DNA from: Phycisphaeraceae bacterium
GTDB lineage: Bacteria > Planctomycetota > Phycisphaerae > Phycisphaerales > UBA1924
Length of the DNA stretch: 64,000 nucleotides
Direction: 5' to 3'
NCBI GenBank assembly: GCA_020639195.1
Contig: JACKHB010000004.1
Span: 62,001-126,000, forward strand
The notes beneath the pieces are model-generated. The model did not search any database, was not told the DNA's origin, and worked only from the letters and a program-made list of their open reading frames with translations. The position numbers were made by a program, and so were the translations under genes. Positions 49,366-58,468 of this stretch are shown here, piece by piece (the stretch's first letter is position 1; each line of letters begins with the position of its first letter).

Positions 49366-50211
49366 ATGTTGCGCGATTGCGTGGTGGGCGAAGTTCGAAT
49401 CGGATCCGGCCGGCCCCTGGCGATCATCGCCGGACCGTGTCTGCTCGAGTCACGTGAACTCGGCATGACCATCGGGCGGGAGGTTGCGGACGCATGTCGC
49501 GACCTCGCCTTGCCGTACATCTTCAAGGCCTCGTTCGACAAGGCGAACCGGTCCAGCGTGCACTCGTCACGCGGGCCAGGCCTCGATCGCGGTCTGAAAT
49601 GGCTCGGAGACATCGGACAGTCTCTCGGCACACCCGTGACGACGGACATCCATGATCCGGGGCAGGCCGAGGCGCTGAGCGAGACCATCGATCTGATCCA
49701 GATCCCTGCTTTCCTGTGCCGGCAGACGGATCTGCTCTCGGCCGCGGGAGAGCACGCCTCGCGCCGAGGACGCGCCGTCAACGTCAAGAAGGGCCAGTTC
49801 CTCTCGCCCGGCGAGATGCTGGGGCCAATCCGCAAGCTCGGCGAGGTTGGATGCGCCGACGTGCTGGTCACGGAGCGGGGCACGACGTTCGGTTACCACC
49901 GGCTGGTCAACGACTTCATCGGGCTGGGAGACCTCCTCGAACTCGATGCTCCCGGCGGCGCCCCGCCCGTGTGCTTCGATTGCACGCACTCCACGCAGAC
50001 GCCGGGCACCGGCGAAACAACTGGCGGCAGGCGCGAACGGGCTCCGCTGCTCGCCCGGGCCGCAGTGGCGTCTGGGGTGCACGCCCTATTTCTTGAGTGC
50101 CATCCCGATCCGGCGCGTGCGCTGAGCGACGCGGCGACGCAGATCCCACTCGATCAGGTCGGTGAAGTGCTGCGGAGCGTCGCGGCCATCCGGCGCGCGA
50201 TGACCGCGTGA
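49366..50211 (+). CDS. kdsA: Kdo-8-phosphate synthase, metal-dependent class
   Basis: A 281-residue enzyme joining phosphoenolpyruvate and arabinose-5-phosphate. The ATG at 49366 (MLRDCVVGEVRIG) gives the usual length. IIAGPCLLESREL, DIHDPGQAEAL, IQIPAFLCRQTDLL and NVKKGQFLSPGEM are diagnostic. Cys25 in AGPCLLES stands where E. coli has Asn26, which marks the metal-dependent class II enzymes. It is divergent from the ABC exporter and convergent with rpmA. With waaA it supports a Kdo pathway. Confidence 0.95.
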   Translation: MLRDCVVGEVRIGSGRPLAIIAGPCLLESRELGMTIGREVADACRDLALPYIFKASFDKANRSSVHSSRGPGLDRGLKWLGDIGQSLGTPVTTDIHDPGQAEALSETIDLIQIPAFLCRQTDLLSAAGEHASRRGRAVNVKKGQFLSPGEMLGPIRKLGEVGCADVLVTERGTTFGYHRLVNDFIGLGDLLELDAPGGAPPVCFDCTHSTQTPGTGETTGGRRERAPLLARAAVASGVHALFLECHPDPARALSDAATQIPLDQVGEVLRSVAAIRRAMTA

Positions 50212-50232
50212 TCCCACAAACTTGGTGTCAAT

Positions 50233-50511
50233 TCAGTTCGCGGACAGGAACGATGGGCACGGTGCAGAGTCGTCCAGCGGCTGAACGTGGACCTTGCGGC
50301 CCCGGAAGACCACGCGGCCCTCCGAAACCGAATACAGCGTGTGGTCACTGCCCAGACGGGTTCCGAAGCCGGGGTGGAACTTCGTGCCGCATTGACGCAC
50401 GATAATGGCGCCTGGCTTCGCGATCTGGCCACCATAGAGCTTGATGCCGCGATACTGCGGGTTGGAATCGCGCCCGTTCTTGGTCGAGCCGCCGCCCTTC
50501 TTGTGTGCCAT
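50233..50511 (-). CDS. rpmA: 50S ribosomal protein L27
   Basis: A 92-residue L27: AHKKGGGSTKNGRDSNPQ, LYGGQIAKPGAIIVRQCGTKF and GRDHTL-like GSDHTLYSVSEGRVVF. The N-terminus starts directly with the functional form and lacks the cleaved extension of Firmicutes. The usual partner rplU is not upstream; instead a secreted protein gene lies 23 bases away. Confidence 0.96.
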   Translation of the reverse strand: MAHKKGGGSTKNGRDSNPQYRGIKLYGGQIAKPGAIIVRQCGTKFHPGFGTRLGSDHTLYSVSEGRVVFRGRKVHVQPLDDSAPCPSFLSAN

Positions 50512-50534
50512 ATCAGAAAGACTCCGCCATGGGG

Positions 50535-51290
50535 CTAGCGCCCCGCACCCACCGGCGCAGAACGCTCATCCGCGTGTCCGATTCCCCCGCCAGTCGAGTC
50601 CGAGGCGGTCGGGACGATAGTCTCCGCCCGACGGAGTATCCAACGGGATTCCACCCGAGGAAGCACCCGTCCGCCCATCGTGTCTCGAAGTTCAAGCAGG
50701 TTCCCGGGAGCCTTGAACCGAAGCATGAGCGTCTTGCGAAGCGTAATCGGCTTGGGATTCCCCGTCTTCGCGTCGCGAACCGTGATGACCTTCGTCTCGC
50801 CGCTGAAGTTCATGAGGTAGAGGCTGACCTCATCGACTTCGGTCGAGCCGACCGGCCAGATGGCGATGCTGTCTTTGGCATTCTCAACGCCCTGCTGAAT
50901 AGGCCCGATCACCCGGATCGGATCCTCCATGAAGGGGTTCCGCAGCCGCCGGATCAGCTCCTGCGTGACCGAGGCCGGGACATCTCGGCCGGCCAGCATG
51001 ACCTCTCCTTGATCCGTGCCCAGCTCGATCATGGGCGCGAAGAACAGGTCTTCGCCGGTGTCGTTCGTCACCATGTAGGTGAAGTAGTAGAACGATCGCA
51101 TGCCCTCGCCCGGAACGTACAGCCGAACGACGCGGAGGTCCCCCGGGTCGATGTCAAACTCCCATTCCGTGGCAACCGGATTGGGTTCGGGGGATGGGGC
51201 CGCCGACGCGGCCAAACTCCACGGAGCAATCCCCGCCAGAAGGGCGGCGGCGACGCCTGAGACAATCCACTGAAACGCACGATCTGCCAT
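50535..51290 (-). CDS. secreted protein of unknown function
   Basis: A 251-residue protein starting at the ATG at 51290, with a signal peptide (VSGVAAALLAGIAPWSLAASA). The mature part is a beta-rich globular domain (WEFDIDPGDLRVVRLYVPGE, FFAPMIELGTDQGEVMLAGR) seen in many planctomycete exported proteins; no catalytic motif was found. It precedes rpmA by 23 bases on the same strand, so the two may be cotranscribed. Confidence 0.7.
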   Translation of the reverse strand: MADRAFQWIVSGVAAALLAGIAPWSLAASAAPSPEPNPVATEWEFDIDPGDLRVVRLYVPGEGMRSFYYFTYMVTNDTGEDLFFAPMIELGTDQGEVMLAGRDVPASVTQELIRRLRNPFMEDPIRVIGPIQQGVENAKDSIAIWPVGSTEVDEVSLYLMNFSGETKVITVRDAKTGNPKPITLRKTLMLRFKAPGNLLELRDTMGGRVLPRVESRWILRRAETIVPTASDSTGGGIGHADERSAPVGAGR

Positions 51291-51364
51291 GGGCTCGCTC
51301 CGTGTGTCAGGCTCCAAGTCTATTGGAACGTTCGGGGGGGTCAACGCCGACCAAGAATGACGCC

Positions 51365-52336
51365 GTGAGCTCGCGCCAAGCCATCTCGACCGATCTTCCG
51401 GATATCGAGATCCGAAAAGTCTCCCAGGGACTGCTCCTTGCCGCCGCAACCCGCCTGCTCTCGGCGGCGCCCGGATCCCCTCGGGCCGCGGCCCGGCGGT
51501 TTCTCGCCAGCGCCCCGGAGCATCAGATCGACCCATCGCTAATGTGGGTCAGCCTGGGCCCGGAGCAGACAGTTCGGGAGGTATGCCTGGCTGTGATCGG
51601 TTCGGGACGTACGGCCAATCTGTTCCTCGGTCCCCCGGATCGCGCGACGAAGTCTCACGGCCGTGCCGAGCGAAGCGCGGTCGCCGCGGCGGCGTTGGAG
51701 GGGCTCTCCCGGGATCACTCCGCTCAAGTTCGTCTGGCCCAGGCGCTCTGCGACCCCAGCGAGACCGCTTCGGTTGAGGCCCTGTTGAACGCCGGCTTTC
51801 GTCGAATCTCAGATCTGGCGTACATGGAGCGCCCGTTCGGTGGGCCGGAAGAACGGGAGATTTGGCCCGATAACTTATCGGTCGAATCGATCCAAGGCGT
51901 CGCGGAGTCTGCGTGGCGTCCAGCGCTGCTGGAGGCCCTGGAAGTGAGCTACGAGGACACCCTGGATTGTCCTGAGTTGTGCGGGCTTCGCTCGACCTCC
52001 GACGTCCTGGCGTCGCACTTGGCCACGGGGGAGTGGGACCCGGCCTATTGGTGGATCATCCGAGAGATTGGGCGACCGGTGGGGTGTCTGCTGTTCAGTT
52101 CGTGTCCCGAGTTGAGAGCCGTCGAGCTGGTGTACCTCGGTGTCGGGCGCGCCCAACGGGGGCGCGGCTATGGGCGCTCGTTGCTTCGAGCAGGACTCTC
52201 GCGCGTCTCGCACTTGGGCGCGAGCCGGGCGACGCTCGCGGTCGATCGCCGAAACATCCCCGCGATGCGCCTTTACGAGTCGCTTGGGTTCGACGTCTTT
52301 GCGTCGCGCATCGCGCTGGTCAAGCCGCTGAGTTGA
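51365..52336 (+). CDS. GNAT-family N-acetyltransferase
   Basis: A 323-residue protein from the GTG at 51365 (VSSRQAISTDLPD). The C-terminal 90 residues form a GNAT domain: ELVYLGVGRAQRGRGYGRSLL is the acetyl-CoA loop (Q/RxxGxG/A) and LAVDRRNIPAMRLYESLGF the last helix. The first half (about 40-200) resembles a degenerate second GNAT-like lobe. The acceptor substrate is unknown. It stands alone before the dnaA control region. Confidence 0.8.
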   Translation: MSSRQAISTDLPDIEIRKVSQGLLLAAATRLLSAAPGSPRAAARRFLASAPEHQIDPSLMWVSLGPEQTVREVCLAVIGSGRTANLFLGPPDRATKSHGRAERSAVAAAALEGLSRDHSAQVRLAQALCDPSETASVEALLNAGFRRISDLAYMERPFGGPEEREIWPDNLSVESIQGVAESAWRPALLEALEVSYEDTLDCPELCGLRSTSDVLASHLATGEWDPAYWWIIREIGRPVGCLLFSSCPELRAVELVYLGVGRAQRGRGYGRSLLRAGLSRVSHLGASRATLAVDRRNIPAMRLYESLGFDVFASRIALVKPLS

Positions 52337-52784
52337 GCCCCTCTGATGCGCACCGGATCCGCAATTCACACACATTTGCACAAGCCGTTCAGAGGATTCG
52401 TCACGCGATGGAAACGCGAATGCGCGGCGTAAGTACCGTCGTGAGCGATGTTCGCGCGAAATCTGTCGATGATGGTCGGTCGAGCTATTGCCAGACCGCC
52501 CTTCCTCAACTACTTTGTGTGCATTCGGTCAAGGACGAGACCGACGCACGTCTCGTCGCACCCGTTGGAAGGCCGCGTGTCGATCGGATCCGGATTGATC
52601 CGTGATCTCGCGGTGAGGGTGCGCGCGTCGTGTGGTGGGGAAGGACTCGCTTCGAAGGGAGTTCGATCGTCGGGTGTGGGCCGGCGGTCGAGAGAGAGCC
52701 TCGCACCGGAATCACAGATCACGGGGCACGGGCGTTTGAAGCCCGGGGCGATCGGTGCGCGGTCGAAGGGAGGCATGGCTGCCG
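52337..52784. other. 448-base region upstream of dnaA
   Basis: No gene or RNA was recognised. Some A+T-richer stretches (near 52365-52380 and 52500-52520) include TTTGCACAA and TTTGTGTGC, only distantly like DnaA boxes, so an origin cannot be claimed. The last part is G-rich; AGGGAGG (52768-52774) is the likely dnaA ribosome-binding site. Confidence 0.5.
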
Positions 52785-54314
52785 ATGCAACGCACGACTC
52801 GTCCGAACGCGTCGAGAGCCGGCCGTTTCGCGGGAGACGACGGCGTTCGGACCGCTGATCGCGGCTCCGAATCGGCCGAGAGCCGGATCATGTCGCGCCT
52901 TCGAGGCGCGGTCGGCCTGACGAACTGTGATCGGTATTTCGGACGAGTCGCGCGGATCGCGCTCGACGGCGACGATCTCCGTGTGACGGTCGCGTCGGAT
53001 TTCGTCGCAGGGGTGATCGATCGACGCTTCGGCTCGGCGCTGCGGGACGCGGCGCAGGGAGAAGTCGGAGATTCTTTGCGGGTGACGATCCGCGTCCGAC
53101 CCGAGGAGTTTGACGCGGGTCCCGAGGCGCAGGTTGGCGGCATGGCGGCGTCGCCGCCGGGCCCGGGCGCACCGCCGGGCCAGGGAGATTCCCCGGATGG
53201 GCGGCCCGAACCCCCGTCGAGGTATCGGCTCGATGCGTTCGTGGTCGGCCGGTCGAACGCGCTTGCCCACAGCGCCGCCATGCGCATCGTCGAGGGCGAG
53301 GGTCGATTCAGCCCGCTGTTCATCCACGGTCGATGCGGGATGGGCAAGTCGCACCTCGTGCACGGGATCGCCCATGCCTATCGGGCCCGCCATCGCGGCG
53401 CGCGAGTCCGGTGCGCGACCGCCGAAGCGTTCACGAACTCGTTTCTCGCCGCCATGCGCGAGAATCGACTCGACCAGTTCCGCGCGTCGTTTCGCGAGGT
53501 CGAGCTGCTCTGCATCGATGATGTGCACTTCGTGGCCAGCAAGCGCGCCACGGAGGCCGAACTCGTGCACACCTTCGACGCCATCGACGTCGACGGGAAG
53601 CTAATCGTGCTTGCCTCCGACGAGCATCCCAGGGACATCGACCGGTTGAACTCGGCGCTGGTGTCGCGATTCCTGGCGGGTGCGGTCACCCCCCTCGAGC
53701 CGCCCGACCCGGAGCTGAGAGATCGGATCGTGCGCGAGCTGGCGGCCCGCCGGGGACTGAGGATCGAACCGGCCGCGTTGGCCCTGGTTGCCGAGCGATG
53801 TGAGCAGGTGGCTTCGATGCAGGGCTCTCCTGTGTCCGTTCGAGACTTGGAGGGCATGGTGACGCAGATCGAGGCGGCTTTTCGGTTGCTGCCGGACCTC
53901 GCCTCGCCGGGAGCCCGCATCGGCGCGGCGCTGGCGTCGAAGGCCCTGGGGCTGTCGGGGTCGGGAGCCGCCGCGAAGGCCAGGCGGCCGGCCCGAATCG
54001 AGCAGATCGTCGAGCTCGTTTGCCATTCTCTCGGTGTATCGAGCGCCGAGTTGATGGGGCGTGGGCGGCATCGGCGCGTGGTCGCAGCCCGGGCGCTGTG
54101 CGTGGCCATCGCCCGGGAGCTGACCAACCTCAGCTATCCGGAGATCGCTCGGGCCATGGGACGACCGAACCACTCGAGCGTGATCACTGCCCACCAGCGG
54201 CTCCAGGGGCAGATCGCCGATGGTGTGATGCTGGATCTGGGGCCAGACAACCCGGGGGTCACCTTGCCGGCGATGCTCGACCGACTGAGGCGAGAGCTGC
54301 TCCGGCGCAACTAG
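52785..54314 (+). CDS. dnaA: chromosomal replication initiator protein DnaA
   Basis: A 509-residue DnaA (ATG at 52785; an in-frame GTG at 52755 is possible). Domain I (about 25-95) is recognisable (NCDRYFGRVARIAL), domain II is a Pro/Gly-rich linker, and domain III has Walker A HGRCGMGKSHLVHG and Walker B LLCIDDVHFVASK. Domain IV has the DNA-binding signature RHRRVVAARALCVAIARELT followed by GRPNHSSVITAHQR. Unusually, dnaN, recF and gyrB are not next to it; a DegT-family aminotransferase gene follows after 22 bases. Confidence 0.95.
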   Translation: MQRTTRPNASRAGRFAGDDGVRTADRGSESAESRIMSRLRGAVGLTNCDRYFGRVARIALDGDDLRVTVASDFVAGVIDRRFGSALRDAAQGEVGDSLRVTIRVRPEEFDAGPEAQVGGMAASPPGPGAPPGQGDSPDGRPEPPSRYRLDAFVVGRSNALAHSAAMRIVEGEGRFSPLFIHGRCGMGKSHLVHGIAHAYRARHRGARVRCATAEAFTNSFLAAMRENRLDQFRASFREVELLCIDDVHFVASKRATEAELVHTFDAIDVDGKLIVLASDEHPRDIDRLNSALVSRFLAGAVTPLEPPDPELRDRIVRELAARRGLRIEPAALALVAERCEQVASMQGSPVSVRDLEGMVTQIEAAFRLLPDLASPGARIGAALASKALGLSGSGAAAKARRPARIEQIVELVCHSLGVSSAELMGRGRHRRVVAARALCVAIARELTNLSYPEIARAMGRPNHSSVITAHQRLQGQIADGVMLDLGPDNPGVTLPAMLDRLRRELLRRN

Positions 54315-54336
54315 CCCCAGAGGGAGGCTTGGCGCC

Positions 54337-55503
54337 ATGCCCGATGTCGAGATTCCGTTGAGCCGACCCGACCTCGGACCCACCGAGGAGGCGCTCGTGC
54401 TCGAGGTCCTGAGATCGGGCCGGCTCTCCATGGGCCCGAGGATTCTGGAGTTCGAGCGCGACGTGGCCCTCGTTGCCGGGCGACGGCACGGCGTGGCCGT
54501 CTCCTCTGGCACGGCGGGATTGCACCTCGCGCTGCTGGCGCTGGGCATCGGACCCGGCGACGAGATCGTCACGACGCCCTTCTCATTCATCGCAAGCTCG
54601 AATTGCATTCTGTATGCGGGCGCGACGCCGGTCTTTGTGGATATCTGCCCTCGATCGCTGAACATGGATCCGAGAGGGCTCGAGGGCGCGATCACGCCTC
54701 GAACCAAGGCGATCCTCGCGGTCGAGACGTTCGCAAATCCGGCCCACATGGAGGCATACGAGTCCATTGCGGCGCGCCATGAGGTTCCCTTGGTCGAGGA
54801 TTGCTGCGAGGCTCTGGGGACCACGGTTCGCGGACGGGCGTGCGGGTCGTTCGGGCGGGCGGGAGTCTTCGCGTTTTATCCAAACAAGCAGATCACCACC
54901 GGCGAGGGCGGCGTCATCGTGACCGACGATGACAGGCTCGCGGACCTGTGCAGGTCGCTCCGGAATCACGGCAGGACGGCCTCGATGGGCCAGTCGAATG
55001 AGCCGGGAACCGGCTCGTGGCTCGCTCACGATCGCGTCGGGTACAACTACCGCATGTCGGAGATTCACGCCGCGATCGGGGTGGGTCAGATGCGCCGACT
55101 TCGCTCGATCGTGGAGCGACGGCGCGAGGTCGCCACGATGTACATCAACCGCCTGAGCGACAACCCCAGCGTGATTCTGCCCACGATCGAGCCGGAGTGC
55201 GAGCCGAGCTGGTTTGTATTTGTGGTTCGGCTGACCACGGGGTTTGGCGTCGAGGAGCGAGATCGCATCATCCGGGGCATGCGCAACCACGAGATCGGAT
55301 GCTCGAATTACTTTCCCTGCATCCACCTCCAGCCGCCGTACGCCGCGTTGGGCTATCGACCCGGTTCGTTCCCCATCGCAGAGTCGGTCAGCCAGCGGAC
55401 GATCGCCCTTCCCTTCCACGCGTCACTCACGCGCAGGGATGTGGATCTCGTCTGCCAGACCCTCGAACTCATGATCTCACGGGAAAGCCTCTCAAGGTCC
55501 TAG
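54337..55503 (+). CDS. DegT/DnrJ/EryC1-family sugar aminotransferase
   Basis: A 388-residue PLP enzyme. PLP Lys184 is in FYPNKQITTGEGG; SSGTAGLHLALLAL and EDCCEALGTTVRG are the cofactor and phosphate loops. YNYRMSEIHAAIGVGQM and the His-rich C-terminal region (PCIHLQPPYAALGY) fit nucleotide-sugar aminotransferases. It probably makes an amino sugar for a surface glycan, like the cluster at 57.7-64 kb, but lies directly behind dnaA. Confidence 0.9.
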   Translation: MPDVEIPLSRPDLGPTEEALVLEVLRSGRLSMGPRILEFERDVALVAGRRHGVAVSSGTAGLHLALLALGIGPGDEIVTTPFSFIASSNCILYAGATPVFVDICPRSLNMDPRGLEGAITPRTKAILAVETFANPAHMEAYESIAARHEVPLVEDCCEALGTTVRGRACGSFGRAGVFAFYPNKQITTGEGGVIVTDDDRLADLCRSLRNHGRTASMGQSNEPGTGSWLAHDRVGYNYRMSEIHAAIGVGQMRRLRSIVERRREVATMYINRLSDNPSVILPTIEPECEPSWFVFVVRLTTGFGVEERDRIIRGMRNHEIGCSNYFPCIHLQPPYAALGYRPGSFPIAESVSQRTIALPFHASLTRRDVDLVCQTLELMISRESLSRS

Positions 55504-55598
55504 CGGCTTGTCCCCCGCGACCGTCCGCCTATCGTTGCCGTCCCGCGCTGCGGTCCGTCCGTCGGCGCATCGAGTGCTCCTGATCCGAGACCATCGCC

Positions 55599-55919
55599 AT
55601 GCCGTTCGAGTGCTACTACACCGGAAAGAAGACCCGATTCGGCAAAAAGCGGGCGTTCCGAGGCCAGAAGGTCAGCAAGGGTGGCTTCGGCCTGAAGCCC
55701 ACAGGCATCAGTCCGAGAACCTATCGCCCAAACCTCCAAAGAGTTCGGGCTTTGGTTGAGGTGACCGACGGCCAAGGAAACCCGGTCCTTGACGATCAGG
55801 GTCAGACACGTCGGATCCCCAAGAGAATTCGGGCATCGGCCAAGGCCATCCGAGGCGGTCTTGTCATCAAGCCGCTCAAGCGCAAGTACGGGTATACGCG
55901 GAATCAGGCGACAGCCTGA
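55599..55919 (+). CDS. rpmB: 50S ribosomal protein L28
   Basis: A 106-residue L28. CYYTGKKTRFGKKRAF and RTYRPNLQRVRALVEV are the family motifs, and IRASAKAIRGG is the C-terminal helix. It is longer than the usual 60-80 residues, with an insertion (KVSKGGFGLKPTGIS) and a loop (DGQGNPVLDDQGQ). It is a lone gene between the aminotransferase and the peroxidase-like gene. Confidence 0.9.
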   Translation: MPFECYYTGKKTRFGKKRAFRGQKVSKGGFGLKPTGISPRTYRPNLQRVRALVEVTDGQGNPVLDDQGQTRRIPKRIRASAKAIRGGLVIKPLKRKYGYTRNQATA

Positions 55920-56113
55920 CCTGTCTTCCGATTCCCGTTCGGTCTCTGACCTTCGCTCAACGTCCATCACCGTCTGGCCGATGCAAACCCCGGGATTGTG
56001 CAGCATTGCGCGATTTGGGCTCGCATCACGGCACCCGATGCGTGTACATTCCCAAGGGAATCCTGGGCTCCGGGCCCGGGAAATGGAAGCGCATTCACGA
56101 ACGGGGGCTGACG

Positions 56114-57595
56114 ATGATCGGCAATCCAGAGCGGAGGGTGTTGACGCGCGCAAGGGCGCTTATCGTGGCGGCGAGCGGTGGCACGATGCTGATGGGCATG
56201 GGCGCAGACGGCCCAGTCACAATCGGAGAGCGGCCCGCCGTCGAGATGCATCTCGACCAGAGCATGATCGACTCCGGCCTGCTGGATGTGGATGAGTTGT
56301 TCCATTTCGGAGAGATCCTGTTCGATGCCCGATTCAACTCGCTCGATGGTCAAGGCCGCCCGGCGACCACCGGGGGGGGAGCGCCCCGCGATCCCGACGA
56401 GCCCGAGTTCATTCGCACGTCCGCGCCGGATTCCAACGCGTGCGCAGGGTGTCATAGCCAGCCGCGATCGGGTGGCGCCGGCGACTTCGTCGTCAACGTC
56501 TTCGTGCTGGCGCAAACGCTCGACCCGGTCACGTTTTCGGTTCACCCGGACTTCAGCAACGAGCGCAACACGCTGGGCATGAACGGCTCGGGACCGATCG
56601 AGATGCTCGCGAGAGAGATGACCGATGAACTGCTCGCGACCCGCGATCGGTGCGCCTCTGAGGCGGCCCGCCTGGGCATTCCTGTCACCAAAACGCTGCT
56701 CGCAAAGGGCGTGTTCTTCGGACAGATCACGATCATGCCGGACGGGATGATCGATCCCTCGGAGATCGAGGGTGTCGACTGGGACCTGATCATCAAGCCT
56801 TTCCACCAGAAGGGCGCCGTCGTCTCGCTTCGCGAGTTCACCAACAACGCGATGAATCATCACCACGGCATGCAGTCGGTCGAGCGATTTGGGACGGACA
56901 CGGATCCGGACATGGACGGCATGCCGAACGAGCTCACCGTGGGCGACATTACCGCGACCACGATCTACCAGGCCGCATTGGACACACCCACGCGCGTGTT
57001 CCCCGATGAGCCTCAGCGGCGCCGGGCAATCCGCCGAGGCAACCGTTTCTTCCGCGCGATCGGGTGCGCGGAGTGTCACGTCACTAACTACTACCTGGAC
57101 AATCGATATTTCACCGAGCCGAATCCCTACAACCCTGCGGGCAACCTGCAGGTAGACGATGTGCCCGAGCCCTTCCGATTCAATATGACGACCGAGGGTG
57201 TTGGCACGCGACTGCGCAAGGCCCCGGGCGGGCGGGCCGTGCTGAGGCCGTTTACCGATCTCAAGCGTCACGACCTGACCGATGAGGACCTGACTCATTT
57301 CGGCAACGAGCGCGTCCCGCAGGGCATGATCAACGGGTTCGCCCCTGCGAGCGAATTCACGATCGCGCCCTTCCCTCGTCCGACGCAGCAGTTCCTGACC
57401 CGCAAGCTGTGGGACGTCGGCAACACCGGCCCGTATGGCCATCGAGGCGACCTGACAACGATTACCGAGGCGGTTTACTACCACGGCGGCGAGGCACGCG
57501 CCTCGCGCGAGGCGTTCTTCGCCATGCCGCAGGCGGATCAGGCCGCGATCGTTGAGTTCCTCAAGTCGATGCAGGTCGCCGACGAGGTGGACTGA
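56114..57595 (+). CDS. secreted di-heme cytochrome c peroxidase-like protein (DHOR type)
   Basis: A 493-residue exported protein; the ATG at 56114 precedes a signal peptide (RALIVAASGGTMLMGMGA). Two c-type heme sites are visible, CAGCH (residues 110-114) and CAECH (318-322). The C-terminal HFGNERVPQGMINGFAPASE and GPYGHRGDLTTITEAVYYHGGEA match the di-heme oxidoreductase family rather than classical MauG/CCP. It is probably periplasmic; the electron donor and substrate are unknown. A calcium-type DTDPDMDGMPNE loop lies between the hemes. It is a monocistronic gene with its own terminator. Confidence 0.85.
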   Translation: MIGNPERRVLTRARALIVAASGGTMLMGMGADGPVTIGERPAVEMHLDQSMIDSGLLDVDELFHFGEILFDARFNSLDGQGRPATTGGGAPRDPDEPEFIRTSAPDSNACAGCHSQPRSGGAGDFVVNVFVLAQTLDPVTFSVHPDFSNERNTLGMNGSGPIEMLAREMTDELLATRDRCASEAARLGIPVTKTLLAKGVFFGQITIMPDGMIDPSEIEGVDWDLIIKPFHQKGAVVSLREFTNNAMNHHHGMQSVERFGTDTDPDMDGMPNELTVGDITATTIYQAALDTPTRVFPDEPQRRRAIRRGNRFFRAIGCAECHVTNYYLDNRYFTEPNPYNPAGNLQVDDVPEPFRFNMTTEGVGTRLRKAPGGRAVLRPFTDLKRHDLTDEDLTHFGNERVPQGMINGFAPASEFTIAPFPRPTQQFLTRKLWDVGNTGPYGHRGDLTTITEAVYYHGGEARASREAFFAMPQADQAAIVEFLKSMQVADEVD

Positions 57596-57623
57596 GGCAA
57601 GAGCCTGCGGAATCCGAATCGAC

Positions 57624-57649
57624 ACGACCCCGGCAACAGCCGGGGTCGT
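57624..57649 (+). terminator. terminator after di-heme protein gene
   Basis: A perfect 11-bp stem (ACGACCCCGGC and complement), loop AACA, then TTTCTTC. One of the clearest terminators in the window. Confidence 0.85.
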
Positions 57650-57679
57650 TTCTTCATCTCCTCAGCGTGCACGTGCTGA

Positions 57680-58468
57680 TCAGGCCGGCGAGCAGAGTAG
57701 CGCGTGGCACGCCAGGGGCGACCGCTCCGCCAGTCCGAGCCGATATCGCACCTCGCCCTTGAGGGCGCTGCGCGTCGAGGCATCGTCCTGGGGCATCAGC
57801 CGCGAAGACCGCGCCCGGAGCCCACATTTGGCGACGAATCGACAGAATTCTTGGCGCGACCACTCTCGCACGTGCTCTGGCTTCTCGCTGGCCAGGCAGT
57901 TCCGCCCGCGCCTTCGGTTCCGGTCCGGAGTGCTCAGCAATGCCAGCGATGTCGGACCCATCGCCTCGCGGATCAGGGCGATCGCCGGGCGAGGGTCTAG
58001 CAGGTGCTCGAGCACATCGGCGCAGATCACCAGGTCGAAGGACGGCACCGGGTCGATCTCCGGGCGCTCCAGGTCCACTTCGTGAAACTCGCCAGAGCGA
58101 CCCAGGTCGCGGCAGACCCGAATTGCCGACGCCTGATCCAAGCCCACGACACTCGCGCCCGTGGGCACGATCAGTTGCTCGAGCTTTGTCGCGACACCGC
58201 AGCCCACATCGAGCACCCGCTTGAGGCCCTTCCTGCGAATCAGGCGCGCGCCCCAGAGGTACACGTGCCGCTGGTACCGAGCGCTCTCGGCGACGCGCCA
58301 ATCGCTCCAGTACGCCTCCTGCTGCCGATTCGGATCGAGTGTGAGATTCCGCCGCTGCTGTTTGTATTCAGGTGGCAGGCTCAGCGACTCGGGCGGCGGG
58401 GGACCGACGGCCTCCGATTCGCTCCCCCGCGGTTGAGAATGGACCGTCGGGGCATGGATCGTGCTCAT
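57680..58468 (-). CDS. class I SAM-dependent methyltransferase
   Basis: A 262-residue enzyme. A Ser/Pro-rich N-terminus of about 35 residues precedes the Rossmann core: VLDVGCGVATKLEQLI (SAM loop), VVGLDQASAIRV, and FDLVICADVLEHLLDPRPA. This is the type found in glycan and natural-product clusters. Its start overlaps the stop of the glycosyltransferase-methyltransferase fusion by four bases, so it is the last gene of a coupled three-gene set. Confidence 0.88.
   Translation of the reverse strand: MSTIHAPTVHSQPRGSESEAVGPPPPESLSLPPEYKQQRRNLTLDPNRQQEAYWSDWRVAESARYQRHVYLWGARLIRRKGLKRVLDVGCGVATKLEQLIVPTGASVVGLDQASAIRVCRDLGRSGEFHEVDLERPEIDPVPSFDLVICADVLEHLLDPRPAIALIREAMGPTSLALLSTPDRNRRRGRNCLASEKPEHVREWSRQEFCRFVAKCGLRARSSRLMPQDDASTRSALKGEVRYRLGLAERSPLACHALLCSPA

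Noticed and set aside
52337..52784. Replication origin upstream of dnaA
   Set aside because: Only two poor matches to a DnaA box were seen, with no AT-rich unwinding stretch.
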